Numbered from the stretch's first letter, positions 31,407 through 40,217 are shown. The stretch: DNA of 43,651 bases from Chitinophagaceae bacterium (GCA_020847395.1 JADLCD010000113.1:1-43651), one strand, 5' to 3'. The notes: generated from the sequence alone by a model not told the origin. Made by a program: numbers and translations.

Positions 31407-34400
31407 TTAAAGCGATAAGTTCAGGTTAAAGCCAATACTACGTGTGCTTGGCACACCACTTGTTTCGTAGCCCTGTGCTGTTGCTGTTGGGGCAAAAGCT
31501 GCTTCCGGACTTAGTCCCATTGTTTTAAACAATGGGTCTCTGTTAAAGTATCCAAGGTTTCTTCCCACTACAGAAAGCCTGGCAGAACTTATCTTAAGTT
31601 TTGAAAGAAATGCCGGCTTAAAATTATATCCAAAGGTTACTTCCCGTAAGGCAACATAAGATGCTGAAAGCACCATTGCTTCTTTAGCCGTGCTCCATGC
31701 TTTTTGGCCATAATACCCCTGGCGTGTCAGCACTTTTGTATTCTTTTCATACGTTCCGCTACCCGTTTCAATTACTCCATCTTCAACAAGGTGGTCTCCA
31801 TTCTCAGTAAATTTCCCTGTGCCTCTTGAATACTGGTCATAAGCGCTAAAGGAATATATCTGTCCTCCATTTCTAACATCAACCAAAGCACTCAATACAA
31901 AACCCTTGAAAGAAATGGTATTTGTTAAACCCGCTAACCATTTAGGCTGAATATTTCCGAGAACAGATCTTTTTGAGTCAGCCTGTACCTTACCATCACT
32001 ATTCAAAAGTAAACGGCCATCATCGGTTCTTAGATACTTTAATCCCACAATATCCCCATAAGGTCTGCCCGGCCTTGCCTCAATAACAATTTCATCACCG
32101 TTATATAAAATTTGTGTTGCTAAACCCGGGTATAAGGAAACTATGTCTGATTTGTTTTTTGATAAATTCAACCCAATCTCCCATGTAAACGAGCTTTTGC
32201 TATGTATTGGAGTACCGCTCACATAAAGTTCTATGCCCTTATTAGATACTTCGCCGGAGTTAACAAGTTTGGTATCAAAACCGGTAGCTGCCGGCACCTG
32301 TACCTGCATGATTTGATTTTTGGTAGAGGAGTTATAATATGTAAAGTCAAGCGACATCCTGTTTTTGAATAACCTCAATTCGGTTCCAATTTCCCATGAT
32401 GATTTCAATTCATTCTTCAAATCAGAAGAAGGTATATTTCCCTGAATCCAGGCAAAACTTTGACCATTGTATCCAGTGTTCCATACTGAATAACCTGCCT
32501 TTGTGAGATAAGCGCTGGCATCAGAGCCGGCTTGTGCATAAGAAAGCCTGAGTTTTCCGAAATTAATAAGCTCAGATTTCAGCCCATTAGTAAATACATA
32601 ACTGAGGCTGGCAGAAGGGTAAAAGAAAGCATAATTTCCTTTACTCAAAGTAGAAGACCAGTCGTTTCTGGCAGAAAGATCAAGAAACAAATAATTTTTA
32701 TATCCTAACTGCCCGTTTGCATAAACGGAATTAATTTTCTTTCTAAGCAGCCCGAAAATGCCATTTTGAACACTTGTATTGGAAATAGTATATATGCCAT
32801 CGGCAATGAGATTAAACCCGTAAGAACCGGAGGTATTATATTTTTTATCATAGTTACTTGCTCCAACTGAAATTGTACCGGTAAAATTTTTATTAATTGC
32901 ACCGGAAGCTGTTAACAAAGCGTCGCTATTGATTTCGGTAACACTAAGTTGCTGGTTACGGACATCTCCGCCATACATGAAAGGAGTTTTTTGCCCGGTA
33001 GTTTCATTTCGTAAGTCTGTATAAAAATCAGCTCCGGATCTAAGGTTCAACTGTAGCCATGAAGTAAATTTATATTTAACAGATACATATCCAATAAGCC
33101 TGTTTCTTTGATCATCAGAAAGAAATTCATTTAGCATCCAGTAAGGGTTCATCGGATAACCTCCAAGACCATTATAACTCCTCATTGTTCCGTCGGGATT
33201 CTTGTAGTTTTTTAACCAATCCAGGTTAATATGCCTTGCAGTATAATTGAGAGAGAAAGAAACGTTTCTCCGGTTGGCTCCAATATATGGCCTGTTCTCA
33301 GTACTCTGCCTTATATAATTTGCTTTTGCCTCCACATAGAGCTTTTCGCTTATGTTAGCACCCATTAATAAATTAACCGACTGTTTATTAAAGGAATTAT
33401 TTGGAATTATCCCCTTGTTGGTTTCATTTGAAATTGACCCTCTGAAATTGATTTTATCATTCACACTGCTAACAGAGACTGTGTTAAATGAGGTTACGCC
33501 GGTTCTATAAAATTTTTCAATATTGTTTGTAGGCTGTCCTGTTAAGGGAACAAGACCTAAATCCGGCATGGTTTCAATACTTATTAACTGGCCATCCATC
33601 TTTCCTCCAAAGTTGTCAAGCATCCATGAAGCCTGTTGTTTATATTCCTTACCATCAATAGTAACCTTATTCCATGTATCAAAATTATCATCATATCCCA
33701 TGCCCCATGTATTTTGAAAAGTAGGGATGGAATTCGGCTTTTCGTAAGTAAGATTTGAAGTAAGGCTTACACCAAGCCCTTTTTTAGTGCCCTTTTTTGT
33801 TGTTATAAGAATAACTCCATTTGCACCCCTTGATCCATATAATGCAGCAGCATTTGGCCCTTTCAAAACGGATAAAGATTCTATATCATCCGGGTTAATA
33901 TCTTTTACACCATCTCCATAATCTCTTCCTCCGCCCTGAGATGCGGGTTGCAGATTGTCATTGTTTATGGGGATGCCATCCACTACAAAAAGAGGCATAT
34001 TGTTTCCTGCAAGAGAGCTGTTACCTCTTATTGCTACATACACAGATCCGGCAGGACCTGCAGATGATGCGTTAATATGTACACCGGCAACTTTTCCTTT
34101 AAGTGAATTAATAACATTTGTTTCTTTTGCCAGGCTAACCTTAGAACCATCAACTTCCTGGATTGAATAGCCTAAAGACCGCCTTTCTTTTTTTATGCCT
34201 AAAGAAGTAACTACTACATCAGACAGTTGTTTTGATGTATTGACCAATTGCACGTTAATTATTTTACGTGCTTTTACATTGATGGTTTGAGATTCGTAAC
34301 CAGTGAATGTAAATAAAAGCTCCGCCTTTTCATTTGGCACACTGATACTGTACCTTCCTTTATTATCAGAGGCAACAGTAAGAGAAGAGCCTTTTAAACT

Positions 34401-34544
34401 AATGTTGACACCTTCAAGTGGCCCGCCATCAATATCAGAAGTAACTATTCCAGATACTTTTGATTCTTGTGCATGAGAAAACAACACAAACAAACCCATA
34501 GCAAAGGAAAATAGCAATCGTTTTAGTATTTTTTTTTCTTTCAT
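31407..34544 (-). CDS. SusC/RagA-family TonB-dependent outer membrane transporter
   Basis: 1045 residues from the ATG at 34544 (the GTG one codon upstream is not needed). A signal peptide (MKEKKILKRLLFSFAMGLFVLFSHAQ) is followed by a CarboxypepD_reg-like domain (about 29-110: VSGIVTSDIDGGPLEGVNISL). The plug domain is at about 115-240, with SLAGNNMPLFVVDGIPINND, SVLKGPNAAALYGSRGANG and VILITTKKG as SusC landmarks, and a 22-strand barrel runs to the C-terminal aromatic strand GFNLNLSL. It imports oligosaccharide across the outer membrane with TonB energy. A divergent DeoR-family regulator lies 182 bases upstream, and no sigma/anti-sigma pair or hybrid two-component gene is nearby, so repressor-type control is likely. 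Confidence 0.95.
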   Translation of the reverse strand: MKEKKILKRLLFSFAMGLFVLFSHAQESKVSGIVTSDIDGGPLEGVNISLKGSSLTVASDNKGRYSISVPNEKAELLFTFTGYESQTINVKARKIINVQLVNTSKQLSDVVVTSLGIKKERRSLGYSIQEVDGSKVSLAKETNVINSLKGKVAGVHINASSAGPAGSVYVAIRGNSSLAGNNMPLFVVDGIPINNDNLQPASQGGGRDYGDGVKDINPDDIESLSVLKGPNAAALYGSRGANGVILITTKKGTKKGLGVSLTSNLTYEKPNSIPTFQNTWGMGYDDNFDTWNKVTIDGKEYKQQASWMLDNFGGKMDGQLISIETMPDLGLVPLTGQPTNNIEKFYRTGVTSFNTVSVSSVNDKINFRGSISNETNKGIIPNNSFNKQSVNLLMGANISEKLYVEAKANYIRQSTENRPYIGANRRNVSFSLNYTARHINLDWLKNYKNPDGTMRSYNGLGGYPMNPYWMLNEFLSDDQRNRLIGYVSVKYKFTSWLQLNLRSGADFYTDLRNETTGQKTPFMYGGDVRNQQLSVTEINSDALLTASGAINKNFTGTISVGASNYDKKYNTSGSYGFNLIADGIYTISNTSVQNGIFGLLRKKINSVYANGQLGYKNYLFLDLSARNDWSSTLSKGNYAFFYPSASLSYVFTNGLKSELINFGKLRLSYAQAGSDASAYLTKAGYSVWNTGYNGQSFAWIQGNIPSSDLKNELKSSWEIGTELRLFKNRMSLDFTYYNSSTKNQIMQVQVPAATGFDTKLVNSGEVSNKGIELYVSGTPIHSKSSFTWEIGLNLSKNKSDIVSLYPGLATQILYNGDEIVIEARPGRPYGDIVGLKYLRTDDGRLLLNSDGKVQADSKRSVLGNIQPKWLAGLTNTISFKGFVLSALVDVRNGGQIYSFSAYDQYSRGTGKFTENGDHLVEDGVIETGSGTYEKNTKVLTRQGYYGQKAWSTAKEAMVLSASYVALREVTFGYNFKPAFLSKLKISSARLSVVGRNLGYFNRDPLFKTMGLSPEAAFAPTATAQGYETSGVPSTRSIGFNLNLSL

Positions 34545-34583
34545 CACATAATAATTTTAAAATTAAAGTTAGTAATGGAGTAA

Positions 34584-34591
34584 CAAATATA
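34584..34591 (-). promoter_or_regulatory. Candidate -7 element of susC
   Basis: Read on the minus strand this is TATATTTG, an exact TAnnTTTG element about 40 bases from the susC ATG. No clear -33 TTG is seen at 17-23 bases, which would suit a regulated promoter. Confidence 0.45.
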
Positions 34592-34615
34592 AATAAAGGA
34601 TTTGAAAAAAAAATT

Positions 34616-34648
34616 CTTTTATTTACTTTTTTTTATTTGTTTTTATTT
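34616..34648. promoter_or_regulatory. AT-rich repeated motif upstream of susC, candidate regulator site
   Basis: CTTTTATTTAC (34616-34626) is identical to a segment of the GH109 upstream palindrome (12495-12505). It is followed by two further TTTTATTT copies (34631-34638, 34641-34648). The tract lies 25-57 bases upstream of the susC -7 element and just before the divergent regulator promoter, where an operator would be expected. Confidence 0.4.
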
Positions 34649-34674
34649 AAAAATGCTTACTATAAAACAAAAGA

Positions 34675-34706
34675 TTGCATAATTTCATTCTGAAACTTTA
34701 ATTTTG
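34675..34706 (+). promoter_or_regulatory. Promoter of the DeoR/AgaR-like regulator gene
   Basis: TTG (34675-34677), a 21-base spacer and TAATTTTG (34699-34706) match the Bacteroidota -33/-7 consensus. The regulator ATG is 20 bases downstream. Confidence 0.6.
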
Positions 34707-34725
34707 TAAAGAAAAAGTTCGAAAA

Positions 34726-35511
34726 ATGATAAAAGGCGAAGGCAAGTCGACGGTAAGTCGAAGGATAAAAATTATTGATTTTTTAAAGACAAACGGTCAT
34801 GTAAATATTAAAGAGCTCAGTGAAAGCCTTGGGGTAACCGGCGTTACTATTAGAAATGACCTGGAGCAACTTGAGAAAAAGAATATTCTGATACGTGCAA
34901 GAGGCGGTGCCATAAAGTTAGACCAACCCTATTCCAACGAAGATTACCCGCTTTCAGATAAGCAAAAAAAGAATCTCAATGAAAAAAGGGAAATTGGGAA
35001 GAAGGCATGTGAATTAATTGAAAATTCTAATACCATTATCATTGATTCTGGCTCTACAGCTCACCAGTTGGCAAAAAATCTTAAAGATTTTGAAGACTTA
35101 ACAGTAATTACCAATGCTATCAATATTGCGACCCTGCTGGCAGACTACAAGAATATAAATGTGATAGTACCTGGTGGCATATTAAAGAAAAATTCCTTAT
35201 CCCTGGTTGGGTTACCTGCTGAAAAAGTTTTTAGGGATTACTTCTGCGATAAACTCTTTCTCGGAGTTGATGGATTTGATCTTGATTTTGGCATATCTAC
35301 CCCCAGCCCGGAAGAAGCATACCTTAACCAGATTATGATAGAGATATCTAAAGAAGTAATTGTTCTTGCAGATTCCAGTAAATTTGAAAGAAGAGGCTTT
35401 GCATTTATAGCTCCCATCAGCAAAATAAATACGGTGGTAACCGATAAAGGGATAAAACCAGAACATAAAACTAAACTCGAAAATTTGGGTATAAAAGTTT
35501 TTATTGCATGA
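34726..35511 (+). CDS. DeoR-family transcriptional regulator, AgaR-like
   Basis: 261 residues. An N-terminal DeoR helix-turn-helix (about 11-63: VSRRIKIIDFL, VNIKELSESLGVTGVTIRNDLEQLE, ILIRARGGAI) is followed by the DeoR C-terminal phosphosugar sensor domain (about 80-255), with IIDSGSTAHQLAKNL, VPGGILKKNSLSLVG, FLGVDGFDLDFGISTPSPEEA and VIVLADSSKFERRGF. These blocks parallel E. coli AgaR, which responds to amino-sugar phosphates and represses GalNAc genes. It is transcribed divergently from susC. With AgaS, kinase and aldolase genes in the same window, control of the whole locus by a galactosamine- or tagatose-phosphate signal is the simplest reading. The effector is inferred. Confidence 0.88.
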   Translation: MIKGEGKSTVSRRIKIIDFLKTNGHVNIKELSESLGVTGVTIRNDLEQLEKKNILIRARGGAIKLDQPYSNEDYPLSDKQKKNLNEKREIGKKACELIENSNTIIIDSGSTAHQLAKNLKDFEDLTVITNAINIATLLADYKNINVIVPGGILKKNSLSLVGLPAEKVFRDYFCDKLFLGVDGFDLDFGISTPSPEEAYLNQIMIEISKEVIVLADSSKFERRGFAFIAPISKINTVVTDKGIKPEHKTKLENLGIKVFIA

Positions 35512-35805
35512 GTTAAAAGCACTTTGTAATAGTTATGGCTTTCTTTGCAGTAATAGTATGAATATCTTCTTTCTCAATTTTAAATAGGGCTAACCACATC
35601 ATCAATAATTTTCGCAAGTCTTATCAAATCAGGTATAAAGTAGTTTGAGTATTGTACAGATGAATCGCAAAAGACCTGTTTTACATCAAAAGTGATGGTA
35701 TCCATAGTATAGTAACCACATATCCCCTCTGTAATTCTATAGGTAGCTGAATACCGTACCTCGTTGAAATAGATAGAATAAAACGCGAATACTACAACTA
35801 CAATA
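35512..35805. other. Gap with an orphan C-terminal-like reading frame, no clear gene
   Basis: On the minus strand an open frame ends with TAA at 35580-35582 and encodes FDVKQVFCDSSVQYSNYFIP and LIRLAKIIDDVVSPI near its end. Its only start lies well inside the acyltransferase gene in another frame, so an intact gene is unlikely. It may be the remnant of a decayed gene. Nothing else was recognised. Confidence 0.3.
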
Positions 35806-36705
35806 TCAGATGGAAAGTTGCGCTTCTCCAATCCATTGTTCCATATACTCCGGTTTATAAGCATGCTTCCACCTGCGATGGCTCCATAGCCAGTTCTCCG
35901 GTTGTTTGCGGATGGATTCTTCCAAAAAACGTGCATACATAAGCGTTAGTTCACCAGGTGCTAACAATGCGGGTTGTTCGCTTGCAATTGATAATTCAGC
36001 ATGATAATGCCCTCTGCGTGCTTTGGAGATAGAAGCAAACAATACCGGTATATTAAGATTGCGTGCAGCTTTTTCAGGGCCGGGAATAAAAGCCGTTGCC
36101 TGATTTAAAAAATTAAGCCAGTAAGCATGCTGTGGTTTACCCGGACTTTGGTCTGCAACCAACCCTAACAAATATTGCGTATCCGCATATTGCGCTATGG
36201 AGTTTTTCATATCCGAAGCCGGAATAAATTTGCTTCCGAACCTGGTGCGGATTTTTAATAATAATTTTTCGAACGCTTTATTGGATAGCGGGCCATATAC
36301 CACCAGCACCTGGTAAATGGTATTCATTTGCAATACATGGTGTCCCCATTCCCAGTTAAACGTATGCCCGAGGTGAATCTGGCAAGGCTTTCCGCTTTTT
36401 TGCAATGGCTCCAGTATCTCCCAATTAGCCGTTACCCGGCGCAACAAAAATTGCGGTGATGCGCTCAGCAGCTTGAATGTTTCTATAAAGGAATCAATCA
36501 TATTCCTGTAAAATTGTTTTGCAATACCAGCGCGTTCTGCTGCTGTTTTTTCAGGAAATGCTTTTTCAAGATTATCAAGCACTACTTTTTTGCGATACCC
36601 CATGCAGCGGTATACTATAAAATACATGAGGTTTGAGAAGGTATACAAAATGCGCATTGGCAGCAATGATACCAGGTAAAAAAAGGCATAAAGGATATAA
36701 TACAT
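35806..36705 (-). CDS. LpxL/HtrB-family lysophospholipid (lipid A) acyltransferase
   Basis: 299 residues from the ATG at 36705; a TTG two codons upstream is less likely. An N-terminal membrane anchor (YYILYAFFYLVSLLPMRILYTFSNLMYFIVY in two segments) precedes the family pattern RKKVVLDNLEKAFPEKT (38-54). The catalytic HX4E motif is GHTFNWE (His114, Glu119). VADQSPG and PVLFASISKARRGHYHAEL are further LpxL landmarks, and WLWSHRRWKH closes the domain. It acylates lipid A precursors or other lysolipids at the inner membrane. The fatty acid desaturase gene lies 62 bases upstream on the same strand, so both may tune membrane lipids. Confidence 0.87.
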   Translation of the reverse strand: MYYILYAFFYLVSLLPMRILYTFSNLMYFIVYRCMGYRKKVVLDNLEKAFPEKTAAERAGIAKQFYRNMIDSFIETFKLLSASPQFLLRRVTANWEILEPLQKSGKPCQIHLGHTFNWEWGHHVLQMNTIYQVLVVYGPLSNKAFEKLLLKIRTRFGSKFIPASDMKNSIAQYADTQYLLGLVADQSPGKPQHAYWLNFLNQATAFIPGPEKAARNLNIPVLFASISKARRGHYHAELSIASEQPALLAPGELTLMYARFLEESIRKQPENWLWSHRRWKHAYKPEYMEQWIGEAQLSI

Positions 36706-36767
36706 CAGCAAGGTTTGCAGGGTTAAAACTTATACAGCAAGCTGTTTCGCTACAATATACTAATAAC

Positions 36768-37841
36768 CTATGGCTTTTTCCCCATCAGTTTTATAAACCG
36801 GAAATGCGATGCTATAGCGGCACGCATTGTAGGTATACTGTTATAAGGCAATTGAAAAGCATTGCATTCTGCTTTTATAAACCTGCTGAGTGCAGGGTAA
36901 TGAATATGGCTTATTTTTGGAAATAAGTGATGCTCTATCTGGTAATTCAATCCGCCTGCAAACCATGAAATAATTTTACTGCCACCTGAAAAATTAGCGG
37001 TTGTTTTTACCTGGTGAACGGCCCATTCATTTTCTATCTGTTTGTCATCGCCATCGCTTACAAAATCAAATGTTGTTTCTTCTACCACATGCGCCAGTTG
37101 AAATACAATTGATAATGTAAATCCTAACCCAATATGCAGGCATACAAAATACAGTAGCCATAATTTCCAGCCTACCATTGCCATAGGAATAACAAAATAA
37201 AACACAATGTATAGCAGCTTACTGCTCCAGAATAACACATGGTCTGCAACTGCCATTTTTCTGAGTTGGGTACTGCAGATTTTCTTTTTAAAATATTTGT
37301 CAAAGTCCTGGTATAATACCCATATTATTGAGCTGAGGGCATACAGCAACGGCGTATACAAATGTTGTATGCGGTGAGCCGGCACCCATCGCTGTGTACT
37401 GCACATGCGTATAAAAGGGCTTTTGGCAATATCATCATCCACACCATCAATATTGGTATATGTATGATGAATGATATTGTGCTTGTGTTTCCAGATAAAA
37501 CTGTTGCCACCCAACGCATTCAACGTTAGTCCGAGTGTTTTATTAACCCATTTGCTTGATGAATAACTGTCGTGGTTGGCATCATGCATAATATTAAACC
37601 CTATGCATGCTGATACAAACCCGAGTAGCAGGCTTACGCCAACGCCTGCCAATACCGGCATTTTAATAAATAATAATGAAGTATATAAACCAATGGCTGC
37701 AAGAATAAAAATTACTGTTTTTATATATAGATGAATATTGCCTGTTCGTTTAAATCCTGTGTGCTCAAAATACCTGTCTACCGATTTTTTTAAGGAAGTA
37801 AAAAATACAGCGTTGCTATTGTTGTAAGTGATTTTAGGCAT
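36768..37841 (-). CDS. Membrane fatty acid desaturase (acyl-lipid/acyl-CoA, linoleoyl-CoA desaturase-like)
   Basis: 357 residues with about four to six hydrophobic helices. The three histidine boxes that bind the diiron centre are clear: HDANHDS (86-92), HKHNIIHHTYTN (119-130) and QIEHHLFPKISH near the C-terminus, where Gln replaces the first His as in front-end desaturases. It introduces a double bond into membrane acyl chains using O2. There is no N-terminal cytochrome b5 domain. It sits in a minus-strand block with the cold-shock-domain protein gene and the LpxL-like gene, in keeping with membrane adaptation to temperature. Confidence 0.9.
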   Translation of the reverse strand: MPKITYNNSNAVFFTSLKKSVDRYFEHTGFKRTGNIHLYIKTVIFILAAIGLYTSLLFIKMPVLAGVGVSLLLGFVSACIGFNIMHDANHDSYSSSKWVNKTLGLTLNALGGNSFIWKHKHNIIHHTYTNIDGVDDDIAKSPFIRMCSTQRWVPAHRIQHLYTPLLYALSSIIWVLYQDFDKYFKKKICSTQLRKMAVADHVLFWSSKLLYIVFYFVIPMAMVGWKLWLLYFVCLHIGLGFTLSIVFQLAHVVEETTFDFVSDGDDKQIENEWAVHQVKTTANFSGGSKIISWFAGGLNYQIEHHLFPKISHIHYPALSRFIKAECNAFQLPYNSIPTMRAAIASHFRFIKLMGKKP

Positions 37842-37896
37842 TGTACTATTTTCCTGGAGAAAGGGTTATAAATATTGAGTTATTTATTACAAAGCT

Positions 37897-38163
37897 TTAG
37901 TTATTCAATAGCCAGTTGCAAACCGATTTTTCACTCAGCAAACCCGAAGGCAATTTTTCAGAAAGCAATGTTTCCAGTTTCACTATATCGTCCTTCTGAA
38001 ATTCAGGATATTCATTCGTATACCAATTAACAATCCACAAAATATGTGTGCCATTATTTCTGTCAAAAACCTTTCGTGTAGGGCTCATATCCTGCCTGAT
38101 GCCGCTACTATCTTCATTCCATATATAATGGCTGAAAGCAAGGTCTTCTTTTTTTATTTCCAT
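37897..38163 (-). CDS. Small conserved-looking hypothetical protein
   Basis: 88 residues, no signal peptide or membrane segment. The sequence has a defined hydrophobic and charged pattern (TRKVFDRNNGTHILWIVNWYTNEYPEFQ), unlike random translation, and a start ATG at 38163. It lies between the cold-shock-domain gene (43 bases upstream) and the desaturase gene (55 bases downstream), same strand, suggesting a shared transcript. No family recognised. Confidence 0.55.
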   Translation of the reverse strand: MEIKKEDLAFSHYIWNEDSSGIRQDMSPTRKVFDRNNGTHILWIVNWYTNEYPEFQKDDIVKLETLLSEKLPSGLLSEKSVCNWLLNN

Positions 38164-38206
38164 GGTAATGGAGTGTTAGGTTAATCAAATTATTCCTATT
38201 CCTTTA

Positions 38207-38656
38207 TTACGATTTAACATTTGAAACATTAACGGCTGTATATCCCCTTGGGCCTCTTTCAATTTCAAAAGTTACTTTTAATCCCTCTTTCAAAGGCTGG
38301 TTTGAAGAGGATTGATGCACAAATAATCGTTGTGCGCTTTCACTGTCTTCTATAAAGCCAAATCCTTTTGAGCTGTTAAAGTATGTTACTATTCCTTTGC
38401 GTACTAATTCTTCCGGGCTCAAGTCTTTTTGTTTTGGAACTCCAATTTCAATTTCATCCAAACTGATTTCCTTTCTTTTTTTATCACCCGGTGGTATGGA
38501 AGTAAGATTGCCGTTCTCATCAATATAAGCCATCATATCATCCAGGTTTTTCCCCTTAGCAGCCTGCTCTTTACGTTCCTGCTTTTTTTCTTCTTTTTTT
38601 TTGCGTTCTTCTTTCTTTTTGTTTTCCCTTTCTTTTTTGTTCCAGCTTGTTGCCAT
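38207..38656 (-). CDS. Cold-shock-domain RNA-binding protein with Lys/Glu-rich N-terminal extension
   Basis: 149 residues. The first 35 are a highly charged Lys/Glu/Arg stretch (KKEERKKKEEKKQERKEQAAK), likely a helix or disordered tail. A linker follows, then a cold-shock domain at about 87-149, with KGIVTYFNSSKGFGFIED (RNP1 KGFGFI) and LFVHQSS (RNP2). It should bind single-stranded RNA or DNA. Bacteroidota often carry this extended CspA form. It begins 7 bases after the stop of the 85-residue gene and lies in the same strand as an RRM protein gene, forming a small RNA-binding cluster. Confidence 0.88.
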   Translation of the reverse strand: MATSWNKKERENKKKEERKKKEEKKQERKEQAAKGKNLDDMMAYIDENGNLTSIPPGDKKRKEISLDEIEIGVPKQKDLSPEELVRKGIVTYFNSSKGFGFIEDSESAQRLFVHQSSSNQPLKEGLKVTFEIERGPRGYTAVNVSNVKS

Positions 38657-38663
38657 AATTAAA

Positions 38664-38921
38664 TTAAAGTTTCGTTTTTGAAAGTGAGATAAATGAAGCT
38701 CCGTTAAATATCCTCGCTACATTAATATCATTTGTTTGTGACCATTTTTGCAATTGCGAAACATGTACAATACGCCAGAAGTTTTTTGATTTCAGCTCCT
38801 CATAATCATTCCCGCGAACAAAAAGACCAGTCACAGATGACCGGCCTTTGAAATGAATATCAACGGTTGTATTATTAAGAATGTTGGGTTTTATATAATG
38901 TTCTATTTTTTCTATATCCAT
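38664..38921 (-). CDS. Small hypothetical protein between RRM and cold-shock genes
   Basis: 85 residues, cytoplasmic, start ATG at 38921. The predicted strand pattern (TTVDIHFKGRSSVTGLFVRG, then FWRIVHVSQLQKW) would suit a small beta-barrel such as an Sm- or SH3-like fold, but I do not recognise a family. Its stop is 7 bases before the cold-shock-domain gene and its start is 61 bases after the RRM gene, so it is probably co-transcribed with two RNA-binding proteins. Confidence 0.55.
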   Translation of the reverse strand: MDIEKIEHYIKPNILNNTTVDIHFKGRSSVTGLFVRGNDYEELKSKNFWRIVHVSQLQKWSQTNDINVARIFNGASFISLSKTKL

Positions 38922-38982
38922 ATCTATACAATCTATACAAAAAGTAGTGTTTAATTATTTCGCTAACCGCGTAATGCTTCAT

Positions 38983-39270
38983 TTACCAACGTTTGGCATA
39001 ACCATTGTTGCTGCGGCTCTTGTTTTCTTCTCTTGGCCTGGCCTCAGATACTTTTAGGGGGCGACCTTCAATCATTTTACCGTCAAGCTCCCTGATAGCT
39101 GTTTCAGCACATTGTTTATCAGTCATTTCAACAAAAGCAAATCCTTTACTTCTGTTCGTGAATTTGTCGGTAATTACTTTTGCTGAAGAAACGTTGCCGT
39201 ATTCTCCAAAAATTTTCATTAAATCTTCATCCCGGAAACTGTAACCCAGGTTCGATACATAAATGTTCAT
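38983..39270 (-). CDS. RRM-domain RNA-binding protein
   Basis: 95 residues comprising a single RNA recognition motif. RNP2 is NIYVSNLGYS (2-11) and RNP1 is KGFAFVEM (43-50), with the usual EIRELDGKMIEGRPLKVSEA-like C-terminal strand region and a short basic tail (EENKSRSNNGYAKRW). This is the glycine-poor bacterial RRM type common in Bacteroidota and cyanobacteria. It binds single-stranded RNA and is often cold-responsive. It heads the minus-strand cluster of small RNA-binding genes; a long gene-free region lies upstream. Confidence 0.9.
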   Translation of the reverse strand: MNIYVSNLGYSFRDEDLMKIFGEYGNVSSAKVITDKFTNRSKGFAFVEMTDKQCAETAIRELDGKMIEGRPLKVSEARPREENKSRSNNGYAKRW

Positions 39271-39744
39271 ACTATTGCGATAATTCTGTAAAAAATATTT
39301 GAGAAAATGGCAGATGTAAAGAGTGAGTAGAGAATGTTTACAAGAGCGATAGAACTCAAACTGTCCCGGTAAAGATAACCTATTAATCGGACAATTGAGA
39401 TTTATTAATTGCTCAAAAAATTTCTTTTTGTTATAATATTGTTATAGATTTACCTGTATCTTACACTATGCAATAATACCAGGGCTTTTGTTGAATCCTT
39501 TTTGAAGTAACCCGATAGTAAAATCCTATCTTTTTTGAATTGCTGCGAGTGACTGGATTGTTGATAATATCTTACCTGTTCCTGTTATTGTTCCACATAA
39601 TGGCGAAAAATAATTCGCTTGTTTATTGCACCAAATAGTATGATATACTGGTAACGTATTGCTGTTGGCCGGTTGTTGTATTTGGCTTTAAAGAAGCACA
39701 TGAATAATGCTTTGTGTATCCAGGATTAATTTAAATGATAAATT
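39271..39744. other. 474-base gene-free region between divergent RRM and exported-protein genes
   Basis: No plausible coding frame, tRNA or clear promoter was recognised. AT-rich stretches and a short dyad around 39430-39452 are present. The side next to the RRM gene could contain a long 5' leader, as is common for cold-shock genes. Confidence 0.4.
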
Positions 39745-40194
39745 ATGAATCAATCTAAACTGCAAAGTAGCTTCAGGTTATGGGTGTTGATCATAGCCTT
39801 TTTCTCATTTTCCCCGAAAGGATATTCCAAATTGTTTTTGGAAATGCCGCAAAACCTTAACTGGCAATTAGAAACTACGGTAAATGCTGTTGAATTCTAT
39901 TATGCCATTTCGAAATGCAATACGGAAACTGTTGTTTTTTTGAAAATGAAAAACAAGAACAATTATAATGTACAGGTAAGCTGGAAAGAAGTGTTTCAAA
40001 CGCAACTGGAAAAAGATAAAGAAACCGGAACCGGGAAAAAAATAATAATCCCTCCCGGCGAAACATTTGAATCAGATTGTACAAATATTATTCACCCGGA
40101 ACTTGTGATTTTTTCTTCCCAAATAAACCCTACATATGTAGTTTCTATTTTAAAATTCAATTACAGGAATATAGTAATAAGTAAAGCCAATTAA
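39745..40194 (+). CDS. Small exported protein of unknown function
   Basis: 149 residues with a signal peptide (MNQSKLQSSFRLWVLIIAFFSFSPKGYS). The mature part is predicted beta-rich: LNWQLETTVNAVEFYYAISKCNTETVVFLKMKNKNNYNVQVSW in pieces, two cysteines, and a closing strand VVSILKFNYRNIVISKAN. This resembles small beta-sandwich proteins in which ETVVFLKMKNKN and VSWKEVF form Ig-like strands. It ends 23 bases before the large surface protein gene on the same strand, so it may assist or accompany it. No family recognised. Confidence 0.6.
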   Translation: MNQSKLQSSFRLWVLIIAFFSFSPKGYSKLFLEMPQNLNWQLETTVNAVEFYYAISKCNTETVVFLKMKNKNNYNVQVSWKEVFQTQLEKDKETGTGKKIIIPPGETFESDCTNIIHPELVIFSSQINPTYVVSILKFNYRNIVISKAN

Positions 40195-40217
40195 TATAAC
40201 AATCAACTACTACTAAT

